A stretch of 64,000 bases of DNA from Vibrio penaeicida. GTDB taxonomy: Bacteria > Pseudomonadota > Gammaproteobacteria > Enterobacterales > Vibrionaceae. Position 1 is the first letter of the stretch. Each line of letters starts with the position of its first letter. This document shows, one piece after another, positions 46,925 to 57,657 of the stretch. The stretch is from NCBI RefSeq assembly GCF_002933855.1, contig NZ_BFAQ01000017.1:1-64000 (forward strand), in the 5' to 3' direction. The notes under the pieces were generated by a model. It had not been told where the DNA came from. It ran no database searches and saw only the letters and a program-made list of their open reading frames with translations. The position numbers and the translations under genes were made by a program.

Positions 46925-49726
46925 CTAGTGGGCTTGATCCCAGTTGTCACCATGCCCAGCTTCCGCCACTAATGGGACATTTAGATCTGCTGCAGATTCC
47001 ATCAGTTTTTGTACTTTACTTTCAACTTCGGAAAGAACTGACTCTTCTACCTCAAACACCAATTCATCGTGTACCTGCATCAACAGCTTCACTTTGCCGT
47101 CGCCTTCAGCTTGTATCCACTCATCCACCAATAACATGGCTTTCTTAATAATGTCTGCCGCCGTCCCCTGCATTGGCGCATTAATCGCAGCACGCTCCGC
47201 AGCTTTACGACGCATACCGTTACGAGACTTTATTTCTGGCAGATGCAAACGACGACCTTCAAGAGTTTCGACAAACCCTTGCTCTGCCGCATTGCTCCGA
47301 GTGTCTTCCATGTACTGCATCACACCAGGGTAACGTTCAAAGTACTTATCCATGTAACCCTGCGCTTCACCACGGGGAATACCAAGTTGTTTAGCAAGCC
47401 CAAACGCACTCATACCGTAGATGAGTCCAAAGTTGACGGCTTTAGCACGGCGACGTTGCTCGCTGCTGACCTGCTCAATATCAACACCCATAACTTCTGC
47501 GGCTGTTGCTGAGTGAATGTCTTTCCCTTGGCTAAAGGCATCCAGAAGCGCTTGGTCGCCCGATAAGTGCGCCATGATCCTCAATTCAATTTGAGAGTAA
47601 TCGACCGCGAGAATCTTCCAACCATGAGGAGCAACGAATGCTTGGCGAATTCGTCGACCTTCTTCATTTCGAATAGGGATATTCTGCAAATTAGGATCGG
47701 TAGAAGAGAAACGCCCCGTTGCCGTTACCGCTTGATGATACGACGTATGCACTCGACCAGTTGTCGGGTTGATCATCTTCGGAAGTTTATCGGTGTAAGT
47801 AGATTTCAGTTTTGCCAAACCGCGATACTCAAGAATCACTTTCGGCAACGGATAATCTAAGGCTAAATCTTGCAGGACTTCTTCATTCGTAGAAGGCGCA
47901 CCCGATGGTGTTTTCTTTAAAACGGGCAGCCCCATTTTTTCAAACAATATGGCTTGAAGCTGTTTTGGAGAACTCAGGTTAAATTTGTCACCAGCAAGCT
48001 CGTACGCTTTTTGTTCCAACTCATCCAACCGTACAGCAATTTCTTGTGATTGAGCACCTAACAACATGTCGTCAATAATAACGCCCGTTCGCTCAATACG
48101 TGATAACACTGGAACCAAAGGCATCTCGATGTCTTTATATATATGGTTAAGCTTTTCATCTTGCTCTAAATTGCTGTAAATACGATTATGCAAACGAAGA
48201 GTAACATCCGCATCTTCCGCAGCGTATGGCGAAGCTTCTTCTAAATCGATTTGGTTAAACGTCAGCTGATTCTTTCCCTTACCTGCGATCGACTCAAACG
48301 ACATGCAGCTGTGCTGTAGGAAGCGAAGCGCTAAGCTGTCCATATCGTGTTTACCGCCGACACTGTTATACACATAAGACGCTAACATGGTGTCGTGCTT
48401 GATGCCCTGCATTTCGATGTCATAGCGAGCCAATACACTGGCGTCGTACTTCAAATTCTGCCCCACTTTGGCAACATTACTGTCTTCTAGTAAAGGCTTG
48501 AGCTGCGCCAGTACCCAGTCTCGATCCAATTGCTCTGGTGCATCCAAGTAATCATGTGCGACGGGCACATACGCAGCCACACCCTCTTCTGTAGCGAACG
48601 ATAAGCCAACAAGATTCGCGACCATGTAATCCAAACTATCTGTTTCGGTATCAAATGCTATCAGCGGAGCAGCTTTCAGTTTTTCTAACCAATTGCTAAA
48701 GCTCTCTTGTGTTAGCACCGTTTCGTACTGACTGCGATCAATCGAAACTGCGCTGGTATCCATGCTATCTGCAGAAGCAGAAGCAGAAGAAGCAGAGCTT
48801 GACCCAGACGTATTGTTACCAATGGCTTCTACTTCGCCAGTACCGCCTTCAAGCAATTCATTTAGCCAAGATTTGAAAACCAATTGCCCATACAGCTTGA
48901 TCAGCTCGTCTTTATTGGGGGTTTCTTTTTTCAGAGTTTCTGGCGTCTCTTCTAGCTCAACATCCAGTTTAATGGTCGCTAGCTCGTAAGATAGGTATGC
49001 GTTCTCTTTGTTGTCTGTTAGCTTTTTCGCCATGGTTTTTGAACCGCGGAAACCAAGAGGTGCAATATCGTCTAAGTTTTCATAAAGCTTACTCAAGCCG
49101 CCAATGCCTTGCAGCAAAGCCGTTGCGGTTTTATCACCAACACCTGGAACACCTGGAATGTTATCGACTTTATCCCCCATCAATGCGAGGTAGTCGATAA
49201 TCAATTCAGGAGGGATACCAAACTTGTCCACAACGCCTTCACGATCCATGACGACATTCGTCATAGTGTTAATCAGTGTGACATTTTCATCCACTAGCTG
49301 CGCCATGTCTTTGTCGCCAGTACTGATCAATACCGGCATTCCCGCTTTTGAAGCCTGAGCCGCCAATGTGCCAATCACATCATCGGCTTCAACACCAGGT
49401 ACACAGATAAGTGGAAGCCCCATGGCTTTAATAACATTGTGTAAAGGTTCTATCTGACAACGCAAGTCGTCCGGCATAGGTGGGCGATTAGCCTTGTATT
49501 CCGGATACATATCATCACGGAATGTTTTGCCCTTAGCATCAAAGATGACTGCAATTCGTTCAGAACTGAACTGACGCATCATACTACGCAGCATGTTCAC
49601 CACACCATAAACCGCATTGGTCGGTATGTCGCCATTGCTCATGGTACCGGGGTAAGCGTGAAACGCCCGATAAAGATACGATGAGCCATCGATGAGAATC
49701 AAAGGGTTGTCTGGTATGGTTGCCAT
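46925..49726 (-). CDS. polA: DNA polymerase I
   Basis: 933 residues from the ATG at 49724-49726 (MATIPDNP); the frame opens to 49891 but without similarity. The 5'-3' exonuclease domain (about 1-300) has the Asp-rich metal site VEADDVIG. A Ser/Ala-rich linker (about 330-360) leads to an intact 3'-5' exonuclease (DTETDSLD). The polymerase core has motif A DYSQIELR, motif [15 protein letters not shown] and motif [10 protein letters not shown]. It fills gaps in repair and removes Okazaki primers. The serine-rich linker is longer than in E. coli. Confidence 0.98.
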   Translation of the reverse strand: MATIPDNPLILIDGSSYLYRAFHAYPGTMSNGDIPTNAVYGVVNMLRSMMRQFSSERIAVIFDAKGKTFRDDMYPEYKANRPPMPDDLRCQIEPLHNVIKAMGLPLICVPGVEADDVIGTLAAQASKAGMPVLISTGDKDMAQLVDENVTLINTMTNVVMDREGVVDKFGIPPELIIDYLALMGDKVDNIPGVPGVGDKTATALLQGIGGLSKLYENLDDIAPLGFRGSKTMAKKLTDNKENAYLSYELATIKLDVELEETPETLKKETPNKDELIKLYGQLVFKSWLNELLEGGTGEVEAIGNNTSGSSSASSASASADSMDTSAVSIDRSQYETVLTQESFSNWLEKLKAAPLIAFDTETDSLDYMVANLVGLSFATEEGVAAYVPVAHDYLDAPEQLDRDWVLAQLKPLLEDSNVAKVGQNLKYDASVLARYDIEMQGIKHDTMLASYVYNSVGGKHDMDSLALRFLQHSCMSFESIAGKGKNQLTFNQIDLEEASPYAAEDADVTLRLHNRIYSNLEQDEKLNHIYKDIEMPLVPVLSRIERTGVIIDDMLLGAQSQEIAVRLDELEQKAYELAGDKFNLSSPKQLQAILFEKMGLPVLKKTPSGAPSTNEEVLQDLALDYPLPKVILEYRGLAKLKSTYTDKLPKMINPTTGRVHTSYHQAVTATGRFSSTDPNLQNIPIRNEEGRRIRQAFVAPHGWKILAVDYSQIELRIMAHLSGDQALLDAFSQGKDIHSATAAEVMGVDIEQVSSEQRRRAKAVNFGLIYGMSAFGLAKQLGIPRGEAQGYMDKYFERYPGVMQYMEDTRSNAAEQGFVETLEGRRLHLPEIKSRNGMRRKAAERAAINAPMQGTAADIIKKAMLLVDEWIQAEGDGKVKLLMQVHDELVFEVEESVLSEVESKVQKLMESAADLNVPLVAEAGHGDNWDQAH

Positions 49727-49894
49727 AATCTGTCTGTCCAAATACAGTGCGAGAAATAATGGGCTTAGAATGCCATGACTCGACTTGGGATACCACGTTC
49801 GCAAACTCAAAATGAAGCCGGAGTGCAATTTCTCAGCCGTCTTAAAAAGCGAGCCTGAAAGTAGGTATGTTGCGCAACAAATCATAACCATAAC

Positions 49895-50045
49895 TGTGGA
49901 TAACTCTGTTGGTAAAAGTTACCCACAGATGATTAACAGTCAAAAACACACACTCATTTTCTTTTTAAAATCAATAAATACAACAAGTTAAGCAAAACAA
50001 GATCCTAAGATCTTTGATCTTATTATGATCATGCCTTGTGGAAAA
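49895..50045. promoter_or_regulatory. cluster of DnaA-box-like and GATC sites upstream of polA
   Basis: A perfect DnaA box (TTATCCACA on the minus strand, 49895-49903) and a one-mismatch box TTACCCACA (49919-49927) are followed by A/T-rich sequence. Four GATC sites lie in 30 bases (50001-50030), and a one-mismatch box, TGTGGAAAA, is at 50037-50045. Together this resembles pieces of an oriC. A DnaA/SeqA-binding or polA regulatory region is possible; no replication function is shown. Confidence 0.5.
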
Positions 50046-50321
50046 TAATTTGAGTTAGAGAAAATAATCTAAAAAATCAATAGAAATATTTGATATTTTA
50101 ATCAGTATTTAGAGTACGACATTCAAATGTAACTTAAGAAAGAATCATACTGAGTATTGAATAGTCGATAATGAACGATCTATGGACCATTTGAGGCGAA
50201 TTTGCCGCCATTTGTATCATCTAAATACGATACCGCTATTAAGGGTTTGTTGATCTGTCGAGATGATATTGAGGTAATGGAAAACGAAGCAATGATGGAG
50301 AGAAAGAAATAAATTTTAGAT

Positions 50322-50507
50322 AAAAGAAAGCGACATCTAATGATGTCGCCTAGCAGAAGTGGCCGAAATGATGAAATATATCACTTCGCCTTAAAGCTAA
50401 ATTACACTGGAAGCAATGTGAGCAATGTCGTGTCATTCAAGAATCAGTGCAAGTTCGCTTGAAACTGAAATCAATTCCTTTTGAACTGTTCCTTATTCCC
50501 TAAGACG
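50322..50507 (-). ncRNA. ryhB: RyhB small RNA
   Basis: The minus strand holds the RyhB core ACGACATTGCTCACATTGCT (about 50411-50432), identical to the E. coli core. It is transcribed from a promoter with TTGACC (50536-50541) and TATTAT (50514-50519), 16 bases apart, overlapped by a Fur box. It ends at a GCGACATC/GATGTCGC hairpin followed by TTTCTTTT (50320-50349). Length is about 185 bases, near the longer V. cholerae form. It base-pairs with mRNAs of iron-using proteins under iron starvation. Location beside hemB and polA agrees with V. cholerae. Transcript ends are approximate. Confidence 0.93.
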
Positions 50508-50513
50508 AGTTCA

Positions 50514-50532
50514 ATAATAATGATTCTCATTT
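50514..50532 (-). promoter_or_regulatory. Fur box at the ryhB promoter
   Basis: AATAATGATTCTCATTTGC matches 14 of 19 consensus positions and covers the spacer and -10 of the ryhB promoter, so Fur with iron would block RNA polymerase. Confidence 0.88.
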
Positions 50533-50565
50533 GCAGGTCAATAGCTAAACGAGAATTTTTCTCAT

Positions 50566-51000
50566 TTATTTTTTAATTTCTTTTATAAAATGGATTCGAG
50601 ACTCTATGACATCAGGATATTTTTCAACCATATCAACCAGATATCCGTTACGTATTAAAAGGCGCAGCATAGCGGGAAATTCATTACGAGACTTCACATT
50701 TATTTGCTTATACCCACTTTTTATCGCCCATTTCTCCTGTTCTTCCAGTAAAAGTTGGGCAACTCCTCTTTTTCTGCCTTCAGGTAAAACACCGCCAAAC
50801 CAGCTATAGAAGCTGTCTTTATCCAGTTCGTAGCCTATTTTGAAACCAAGCAAATTATCACCTTCCTCTGCAATGAGGATGAGATTCACCTTGTCTTGTA
50901 ACCTCTTGGCTAAGTTAGTGACAGTTTCTTTTTGCACAAATTCAGGGATAGCGTTCGCCACCTCAATACACTCATTTAGGCTTCCCGTTCGAATTTTCAT
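50566..51000 (-). CDS. GNAT-family N-acetyltransferase
   Basis: About 144 residues from the ATG at 50998-51000, seven bases after GGAA; the frame continues to 51069 through the hemB terminator. GNAT fold with the acetyl-CoA loop VLPEGRKRGVAQLLL (about residues 72-86) and the C-terminal QINVKSRNEFPAMLRLLIRNGY. The substrate is unknown. It lies between hemB and the ryhB promoter on the same strand and may be expressed by read-through of the hemB terminator. Confidence 0.82.
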   Translation of the reverse strand: MKIRTGSLNECIEVANAIPEFVQKETVTNLAKRLQDKVNLILIAEEGDNLLGFKIGYELDKDSFYSWFGGVLPEGRKRGVAQLLLEEQEKWAIKSGYKQINVKSRNEFPAMLRLLIRNGYLVDMVEKYPDVIESRIHFIKEIKK

Positions 51001-51012
51001 AATGATTCCATA

Positions 51013-51045
51013 CAAAAAAGCTGAACCATAAGGCTCAGCTTCTAA
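51013..51045 (-). terminator. intrinsic terminator of hemB
   Basis: On the minus strand AAGCTGAGCC, a four-base loop and GGTTCAGCTTTTTTG, between the hemB stop and the acetyltransferase start. Confidence 0.85.
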
Positions 51046-51069
51046 TTGATAAAAAATACCGGTCAACAT

Positions 51070-52167
<1,098 letters not shown>

Positions 52168-52208
52168 TCACGCCAGTAAGAATCGACAAAAATGCCCTTA
52201 GACGCATG

Positions 52209-52271
52209 GTTTTAAAGTTCCGAGCGAGAGTTTTAAAATCCCGAGTATGAGTTTTAAAATCTCGGGTATAC
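52209..52271. repeat. three 21-bp tandem repeats upstream of the TatD-family gene
   Basis: GTTTTAAAATCCCGAGTATGA and two close variants are in direct tandem (52209-52229, 52230-52250, 52251-52271). Each contains TTTTAAAAT or TTTTAAAGT and a CCGAG or CTCGG core. They end about 40 bases before the start codon of the nuclease gene, in its promoter region. Confidence 0.83.
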
Positions 52272-52309
52272 TGAGACGAGAATTTTGTCATCAACGCTCA
52301 AGTACCAAT

Positions 52310-53074
52310 ATGATAGATACTCACGCTCACATTTACGCCGCAGAATTTGATGAAGACAGAGAAGCCGTTATTGCTCGTGCTTTAGAACAAAATATAGACC
52401 AAATTTTGATGCCGAATATCGATCTCGATTCGATAGTACCCATGCTAAAAACACAGGAACAATTTCCCAATGTTTGCCACTCTATGATGGGGCTGCATCC
52501 TTGCTACGTGAATGCCGACGTCGAGAGCACTCTAGCAGAAATTTATTCTTGGTTTGATAAACATAATTTCATTGCCGTCGGTGAAATAGGTATTGACCTG
52601 TATTGGGACAAAACCTTTAGAACCGAACAAGAAAAAGCCTTCACAACCCAGCTCAATTGGGCAAAAGAGTTAGATTTGCCGGTTGTGATCCACACTCGAG
52701 ACTCCATAGAGCAAACTCTGCCTTTACTTGCTAAAGAACAAGACGGTCGCCTTTCGGGTGTATTCCACTGTTTTGGTGGAAGCTTAGAAGAAGCCAAAGC
52801 GATCAATGACTTAGGCTTTCATCTTGGGTTAGGTGGTGTGTCTACGTTCAAAAACGGCGGAATGGACAAAGTGATCCCTCATTTAGATATGGATTACGTG
52901 ATTGTGGAAACCGACTGCCCTTACCTAGCACCAGTCCCTCATCGTGGAAAACGAAACGAGCCTGCTTACACTCAGCTTGTTGCTCAGCGTGTGGCCGATC
53001 TTAGAGAGTTATCATTAGACCAAGTCGATCAGCTGACGACGCAGAATGCGAAAAAACTGTTCCGCTTATCGTAA
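52310..53074 (+). CDS. TatD-family metal-dependent hydrolase
   Basis: About 254 residues from the ATG at 52310 (MIDTHAHIY); the frame starts at 52247 but that stretch overlaps the tandem repeats. TIM-barrel hydrolase with metal ligands in DTHAHIY, GEIGID (Glu), IHTRDS, HCFGG and ETDCPYLAP. TatD proteins are 3'-5' exonucleases or D-Tyr/DNA hydrolases. It sits opposite tatC with a shared terminator, so it is not in the tat operon here. Confidence 0.9.
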   Translation: MIDTHAHIYAAEFDEDREAVIARALEQNIDQILMPNIDLDSIVPMLKTQEQFPNVCHSMMGLHPCYVNADVESTLAEIYSWFDKHNFIAVGEIGIDLYWDKTFRTEQEKAFTTQLNWAKELDLPVVIHTRDSIEQTLPLLAKEQDGRLSGVFHCFGGSLEEAKAINDLGFHLGLGGVSTFKNGGMDKVIPHLDMDYVIVETDCPYLAPVPHRGKRNEPAYTQLVAQRVADLRELSLDQVDQLTTQNAKKLFRLS

Positions 53075-53105
53075 GACTTGGTGTGAAAACATCGCCTCTA
53101 AAAAT

Positions 53106-53138
53106 AAAAACTGCGCTCGAATGGCGCAGTTTTTTTAT
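53106..53138. terminator. bidirectional terminator between the TatD-family gene and tatC
   Basis: AAACTGCGC, a seven-base loop and GCGCAGTTT, with A-run left and T-run right, can end both convergent genes. Confidence 0.88.
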
Positions 53139-53887
53139 TCTTCCGGTTGCCCGATTTCTTGAGGTTCTCGCCGCCCATAGAAGCGAGCAAAGAACAGCCC
53201 TACCTCGAACAACAAACACATTGGAATCGCCAATAATGTTTGAGAGATCATATCAGGCGGCGTCAGCATCATACCAACAACAAACGCTGCGACAACGATG
53301 TAAGGGCGCTTTTCACTGAGGCTTTTGACATCCGTGGCACCAGTCCAACACAATAAAATAATCGCAACAGGCACTTCAAACGCTATGCCAAACGCCATAA
53401 ACAGAGCCAGCACAAAATCTAGATAACTGGAAATGTCCGTCGCAAACTCAACGCCACCAAGGGAAATCGCAGTAAAGAAACCAAACACCAGTGGGAAAAC
53501 CACAAAGTACGCAAACGCGACACCGCAATAGAACAGCACTGAGCTCGAAAACAGCAGTGGCATGATCAACTTGCGTTCATGCTTATAAAGACCAGGGGCA
53601 ACAAAAGCCCAGATTTGATAAAGAATCAAAGGAACAGCAACAAAAATCGACGCCACCAAGGTTAACTTCAGGGGCGTAAAAAATGGCGATGCTACATCGG
53701 TCGCGATCATCGTCGCACCTTCCGGCAACCTTTCAATTAAAGGCGCGGAAACAAACTCATAGATTTCGTTGGCAAACCAGATCAACCCTAAGAAAACCAC
53801 CATAACCGACACGATTGCTTTCAATAGTCGGTTGCGCAGTTCAATTAAGTGACTGATCAATGGTTGCGTTTGCTCAACAGAAGACAT
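53135..53887 (-). CDS. tatC: Sec-independent translocase subunit TatC
   Basis: 250 residues from the ATG at 53885-53887, six bases after GAGG. Six membrane segments and the conserved N-terminal HLIELRNRL with the Glu that helps bind the twin-arginine signal. TatC is the receptor of the Tat pathway, which exports folded proteins. A hairpin with T-run lies between tatB and this gene. Confidence 0.96.
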   Translation of the reverse strand: MSSVEQTQPLISHLIELRNRLLKAIVSVMVVFLGLIWFANEIYEFVSAPLIERLPEGATMIATDVASPFFTPLKLTLVASIFVAVPLILYQIWAFVAPGLYKHERKLIMPLLFSSSVLFYCGVAFAYFVVFPLVFGFFTAISLGGVEFATDISSYLDFVLALFMAFGIAFEVPVAIILLCWTGATDVKSLSEKRPYIVVAAFVVGMMLTPPDMISQTLLAIPMCLLFEVGLFFARFYGRREPQEIGQPEE

Positions 53888-53908
53888 ATCGAACCTCAAC
53901 AACGGGGA

Positions 53909-53940
53909 TCAAAAAAGAGCTGCCTGATGCAGCTCTTTAC
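53909..53940 (-). terminator. terminator-like hairpin between tatB and tatC
   Basis: On the minus strand AAGAGCTGC, a four-base loop and GGCAGCTCTTTTTT sit in the 54-bp gap inside the tatABC operon. It would partly attenuate transcription into tatC. Confidence 0.72.
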
Positions 53941-53941
53941 T

Positions 53942-54280
53942 TTACTCATCGGCTTTTTTATCGGAAGGTGCCGGGGCATCTTCTTTATTTGCATAGGGTC
54001 GCTGTACATCCTGCGCTGCCTGTTTAAGTTCATCAACAGACGCTTTCAAATCGGGAGAGAGATCTTCCATCCCCATTTGTTCCGCTTTACGCAGGTTATC
54101 TTGCAGCTCTTGCACTTTCAGCTCGTGCGACAATTCGTCTTTAACGTTATTTGCCATGCTCTTCGCTGCACCGATGAATCGGGAAACACTACGAATGGCA
54201 ACGGGTAACCGCTCCGGACCTAAAACCACCAGCCCGACGACAGATATTAATACCAGTTCCCAAAAACCGATATCAAACAC
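53942..54280 (-). CDS. tatB: Sec-independent translocase subunit TatB
   Basis: 112 residues. One N-terminal membrane helix (about 4-22, [20 protein letters not shown]) with Glu8, a Pro hinge after GPERLP, an amphipathic helix and a disordered acidic C-terminus. TatB forms the signal-binding complex with TatC. Starts 3 bases after tatA ends. Confidence 0.95.
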   Translation of the reverse strand: MFDIGFWELVLISVVGLVVLGPERLPVAIRSVSRFIGAAKSMANNVKDELSHELKVQELQDNLRKAEQMGMEDLSPDLKASVDELKQAAQDVQRPYANKEDAPAPSDKKADE

Positions 54281-54283
54281 GTG

Positions 54284-54541
54284 TTACGCCTGCTCTTTGT
54301 TTTTAGCGGTATCAGTATCAGAAGTTGCGTCTGTTTTCTTCTGTTCGATGTTTTGCGTCTCAAAGTCAGCGTCTTTCTTTTCAGTCGATGCTTTGTCTTC
54401 GTCGCTCATCGCTTTTTTGAAGCCTTTTACAGCACCGCCTAAGTCGCCACCAATGTTACGAAGCTTCTTAGTTCCAAACAGCAATAGCACAATAACGGCT
54501 ATAATAATTAGTTGAGTTACACTAATACCCATTTCGCTCAC
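54284..54541 (-). CDS. tatA: Sec-independent translocase subunit TatA
   Basis: 85 residues. N-terminal membrane helix ([18 protein letters not shown]), hinge FGTKKL, amphipathic helix ([15 protein letters not shown]) and a charged tail. TatA assembles into the protein-conducting pore or patch. First gene of the tatABC group, after ubiB. Confidence 0.96.
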   Translation of the reverse strand: MSEMGISVTQLIIIAVIVLLLFGTKKLRNIGGDLGGAVKGFKKAMSDEDKASTEKKDADFETQNIEQKKTDATSDTDTAKNKEQA

Positions 54542-54590
54542 CTCGGGTTAGTTTTTGTAAAAATATAATCTTTTAAAGAAAGTCTACCGC

Positions 54591-56225
54591 CTATTTACGG
54601 TAAGCACGCCAACTAAACAACCAAAATGTGACACCAACGAGGCCACTGCTTAAAGCAAATGGTTCATATTGACTATCAAGTAAGATAGCCCCGCACACAA
54701 TTAAAGTTGCCCCAATCCCAAACAAAAACCTTCCGGTTCCTTGTTGGCGTTTGGATTGACGGTATCCTTGATAAAGCCTATCCATGCGCTGATCTAAAGC
54801 CCTACCTTGCTTAAGGCTATCGTACAACAGCTCTGGCAATTCTGGCAGTTTTTCTGCCCAAAATGGTGCTTTATCTTTTACTGCATTGATCACTGCCTGT
54901 GGACCTACTTGATTTGCCATCCAAGTTTCTAGAAATGGCTTCGCGGTTTTCCACAAATCAAGCTGAGGGTAAAGCTGACGCCCCAGCCCTTCCACATATA
55001 GAAGCGTTTTCTGCAAAAGTACCAGCTGTGGTTGCACTTCCATATTAAAGCGTCGGGCGGTATTGAAAAGGTTGAGCAGTACATGCCCAAACGAGATCTC
55101 CCCCAGTGGCTTGGCAAATATCGGTTCACACACCATGCGGATAGCAAATTCAAATTCCTGCACATTGGTGTCGGCGGGTACCCAGCCAGAATCCACATGT
55201 AACTCGGCAACTTTACGATAATCGCGGTTGAAAAACGCCAACAGGTTTTCAGCCAAGTAGCGCTGGTCTTCCCTGTTCAAAGTGCCGACAATGCCACAAT
55301 CCAAGCCAATCCACATTGGGTCGTCTGGATGTTCAGGCTTCACAAAGACATTTCCTGGATGCATATCGGCATGAAAGAAGCTGTCGCGAAATACCTGAGT
55401 AAAGAAAACGCTAACAGCGCGCTCAGACAACAGGCTCATGTTCGTACCGTTAGCGTGAAGCGCCGCTATATCAGACACCTGAATGCCATAAATCCGTTCA
55501 GATACCATCAAGGTTTCGCTGCTTAAATCCGAAATCACCTCGGGTACATACAGCTCTTTACTGCCTTCAAAGTTGCGTCTTAGCTGAATCGCATTGGCGG
55601 CTTCTCGTCTCAGGTCGAGTTCGTCCAGCAAAGTTTTTTCGTATTCTCGAACCACTTCAACAGGCTTTAATCGCCTAGTTTCTGGTAATGCTCTGGCAAC
55701 GATTTTCGCCATCCGATACATTAACTTCAAATCCGCGTCGATCACGGGTTTGATGTCTGGACGAATAATTTTCAACACCACTTCGCGTCCGCTGTCTTTC
55801 AGCTTTGCAGTATGTACTTGGGCAATCGAAGCCGAGGCAAGCGGTTTGATATCAAAATCTGTAAACCAGTTATCTAGGCTGCCGCCAAGCGCTTTCTCCA
55901 TTTGATCTTTCGCTAGCTGACCATCAAAAGGGGCAACTTGATCTTGCAACAACGCCAATTGGTCGGCGATGTGAGGAGGAAAGAGGTCGCGGCGAGTCGA
56001 CATCATTTGACCGAATTTAATCCAAACAGGACCTAGCTCTTGCAGCGCCAAACGAATGCGATTGCCGAGCTCTTTGTCTTGATGTTTGTTTTTAAGCCAA
56101 AACAGCCCTTTACGAGCAAGAAGTGGAGCACGGGTCAGGTGATGTTCGGGTAATAATTCATCCAGCCCATATTCAAGCTGAACTTTTACAATTCGATATA
56201 GGCGGCGTAATTCAGCTGGTGTCAT
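54591..56225 (-). CDS. ubiB: ubiquinone biosynthesis regulatory ATPase/kinase UbiB
   Basis: 544 residues. Atypical kinase (ABC1/ADCK) with the KxGQ segment [16 protein letters not shown] near 78-93, the Ala-rich loop ASIAQVHT, and the catalytic DMHPGNVF and LDCGIVG motifs. Two C-terminal membrane helices (about 490-535) anchor it to the inner membrane. It acts with UbiJ and UbiK in coenzyme Q synthesis. Overlaps ubiJ by four bases (ATGA). Confidence 0.96.
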   Translation of the reverse strand: MTPAELRRLYRIVKVQLEYGLDELLPEHHLTRAPLLARKGLFWLKNKHQDKELGNRIRLALQELGPVWIKFGQMMSTRRDLFPPHIADQLALLQDQVAPFDGQLAKDQMEKALGGSLDNWFTDFDIKPLASASIAQVHTAKLKDSGREVVLKIIRPDIKPVIDADLKLMYRMAKIVARALPETRRLKPVEVVREYEKTLLDELDLRREAANAIQLRRNFEGSKELYVPEVISDLSSETLMVSERIYGIQVSDIAALHANGTNMSLLSERAVSVFFTQVFRDSFFHADMHPGNVFVKPEHPDDPMWIGLDCGIVGTLNREDQRYLAENLLAFFNRDYRKVAELHVDSGWVPADTNVQEFEFAIRMVCEPIFAKPLGEISFGHVLLNLFNTARRFNMEVQPQLVLLQKTLLYVEGLGRQLYPQLDLWKTAKPFLETWMANQVGPQAVINAVKDKAPFWAEKLPELPELLYDSLKQGRALDQRMDRLYQGYRQSKRQQGTGRFLFGIGATLIVCGAILLDSQYEPFALSSGLVGVTFWLFSWRAYRK

Positions 56226-56827
56226 ACTTTCTCCAGCAGTGCATTTAGGCGAGATTCTGTGCGTGCCACAGCACTGGCAATATCGTCCACTTGATCACAA
56301 AAATGTGCGACTTCAAGAGGAGGAGGCGCAATACGCCACTCTTCCGTCAAAACTTGAGCGATATGGTCTTGCTTTTTTTCGGCATTTTTTTTAACCCACT
56401 CAACGCTTTGCTTCGCGCCAGAGACAAATGTATGGGCAATCACATCCCCTGTTACACGAGAAAGCCACTCTTCGAGATCAGGTTTGGCATCCGTTAATAA
56501 TTGAGAGAACTTTTGTGCCAGTTGAATATCGCCTTCCAGCACCAGTTTGTCTTGTTTGATCAGTTGCGTAATATTCGCCTGTTCACGTAACTCGGGCAAA
56601 ACGCTTAGGCTCAAAGACAGATAACAGTCTGCATCCCCTTCAAAATGTGCCAGCACATCAATCTGCTGGCTAAAAATAAAGGTGAGGGTTTTGTTGATTT
56701 CTTTTACGTGAACCTGAATCACCTGCCCTTTCAGACGGGTCATGCGTTTCACTAAGGCAGGGTCATCCTGAATCAGGGTATTAAGCGTGGTTTCCACCAC
56801 AGCGGTGACCAAAGGTTCAAATGGCAT
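56222..56827 (-). CDS. ubiJ: ubiquinone biosynthesis accessory factor UbiJ
   Basis: 201 residues from the ATG at 56825-56827 (MPFEPLV) with GAGG five bases before; the frame opens to 56866. SCP2-type lipid-binding domain (about 5-115) and a C-terminal coiled coil. UbiJ scaffolds the cytosolic Ubi complex and binds lipid intermediates. It lies between ubiE and ubiB as in E. coli. Confidence 0.94.
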   Translation of the reverse strand: MPFEPLVTAVVETTLNTLIQDDPALVKRMTRLKGQVIQVHVKEINKTLTFIFSQQIDVLAHFEGDADCYLSLSLSVLPELREQANITQLIKQDKLVLEGDIQLAQKFSQLLTDAKPDLEEWLSRVTGDVIAHTFVSGAKQSVEWVKKNAEKKQDHIAQVLTEEWRIAPPPLEVAHFCDQVDDIASAVARTESRLNALLEKV

Positions 56828-56834
56828 AGTAACC

Positions 56835-57620
56835 TCAGTATTTAAAGCCACGGTGTAATGCAACAATACCGCCCGTTAAATTGTAGTATTTGGTTTGCTC
56901 AAAACCAGCTTCATCCATCATGCCTTTCAGTGTTTCTTGGTCTGGGTGCATTCGGATGGATTCCGCCAAATAGCGATAGCTTTCAGCATCGTTGGCAATC
57001 AACTCGCCCATTTTAGGCAGTAAATGGAACGAATACGCGTCGTAGACTTTAGAAAGCGGCTCGAATACAGGTTTAGAAAATTCCAGAACCAGCAGACGAC
57101 CACCAGGCTTAAGCACGCGATACATTGAACGAAGCGCTTTTTCTTTATCCGTTACATTCCGCAAGCAGAAACTGATGGTAATACAATCGAAGTGATTGTC
57201 TGGGAAAGGCAGTTCTTCCGCATTGGCTTGAACATAATTAACGTTACCCACGATGCCTTTATCGCGCAGTTTATCGCGACCGACATTCAGCATGGAATTG
57301 TTAATATCGGCAAGGATCACGTTCCCTTTTTCACCGACAATACGAGAAAATTTCGCCGTCAGATCGCCCGTACCACCACCCAAATCGAGAACACGCTGAC
57401 CAGAGCGTACGCCACTGCAGTCAATCGTGAAACGTTTCCACAACCGATGAATACCACCCGACATCAAATCATTCATGATGTCGTATTTCGCTGCAACCGA
57501 GTGGAATACTTCGGCCACTTTCTCCACTTTTTCTTCCTTGGCTACGGTTGTGAAGCCAAAATGTGTTGTGTCGTCAACGGGTGAAGCAGGGGTATTCTGA
57601 ACGTTTGTTTCTGTCATCAT
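56835..57620 (-). CDS. ubiE: demethylmenaquinone/2-methoxy-6-polyprenyl-1,4-benzoquinol methyltransferase
   Basis: 261 residues (E. coli 251). C-methylates precursors of ubiquinone and menaquinone. The SAM site is [12 protein letters not shown] (about 82-93), and [20 protein letters not shown] is the family signature (about 144-163). Two adjacent ATGs are possible starts; the second (57615-57617) is better spaced from AGGA. The N-terminal 25 residues are poorly conserved. The rmuC gene lies 37 bases upstream on the same strand. Confidence 0.96.
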   Translation of the reverse strand: MMTETNVQNTPASPVDDTTHFGFTTVAKEEKVEKVAEVFHSVAAKYDIMNDLMSGGIHRLWKRFTIDCSGVRSGQRVLDLGGGTGDLTAKFSRIVGEKGNVILADINNSMLNVGRDKLRDKGIVGNVNYVQANAEELPFPDNHFDCITISFCLRNVTDKEKALRSMYRVLKPGGRLLVLEFSKPVFEPLSKVYDAYSFHLLPKMGELIANDAESYRYLAESIRMHPDQETLKGMMDEAGFEQTKYYNLTGGIVALHRGFKY

Positions 57621-57657
57621 TTTTCCTCGTAAACAATCCCTTGGGCATTGCGAGCGC

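Noticed and set aside
49785..49991. 68-codon frame upstream of polA
   Set aside because: Overlaps the DnaA-box region, low-complexity and without a ribosome binding site.
51000..51069. Longer start for the GNAT gene
   Set aside because: The extra codons are the hemB terminator hairpin; the ATG at 51000 is better supported.
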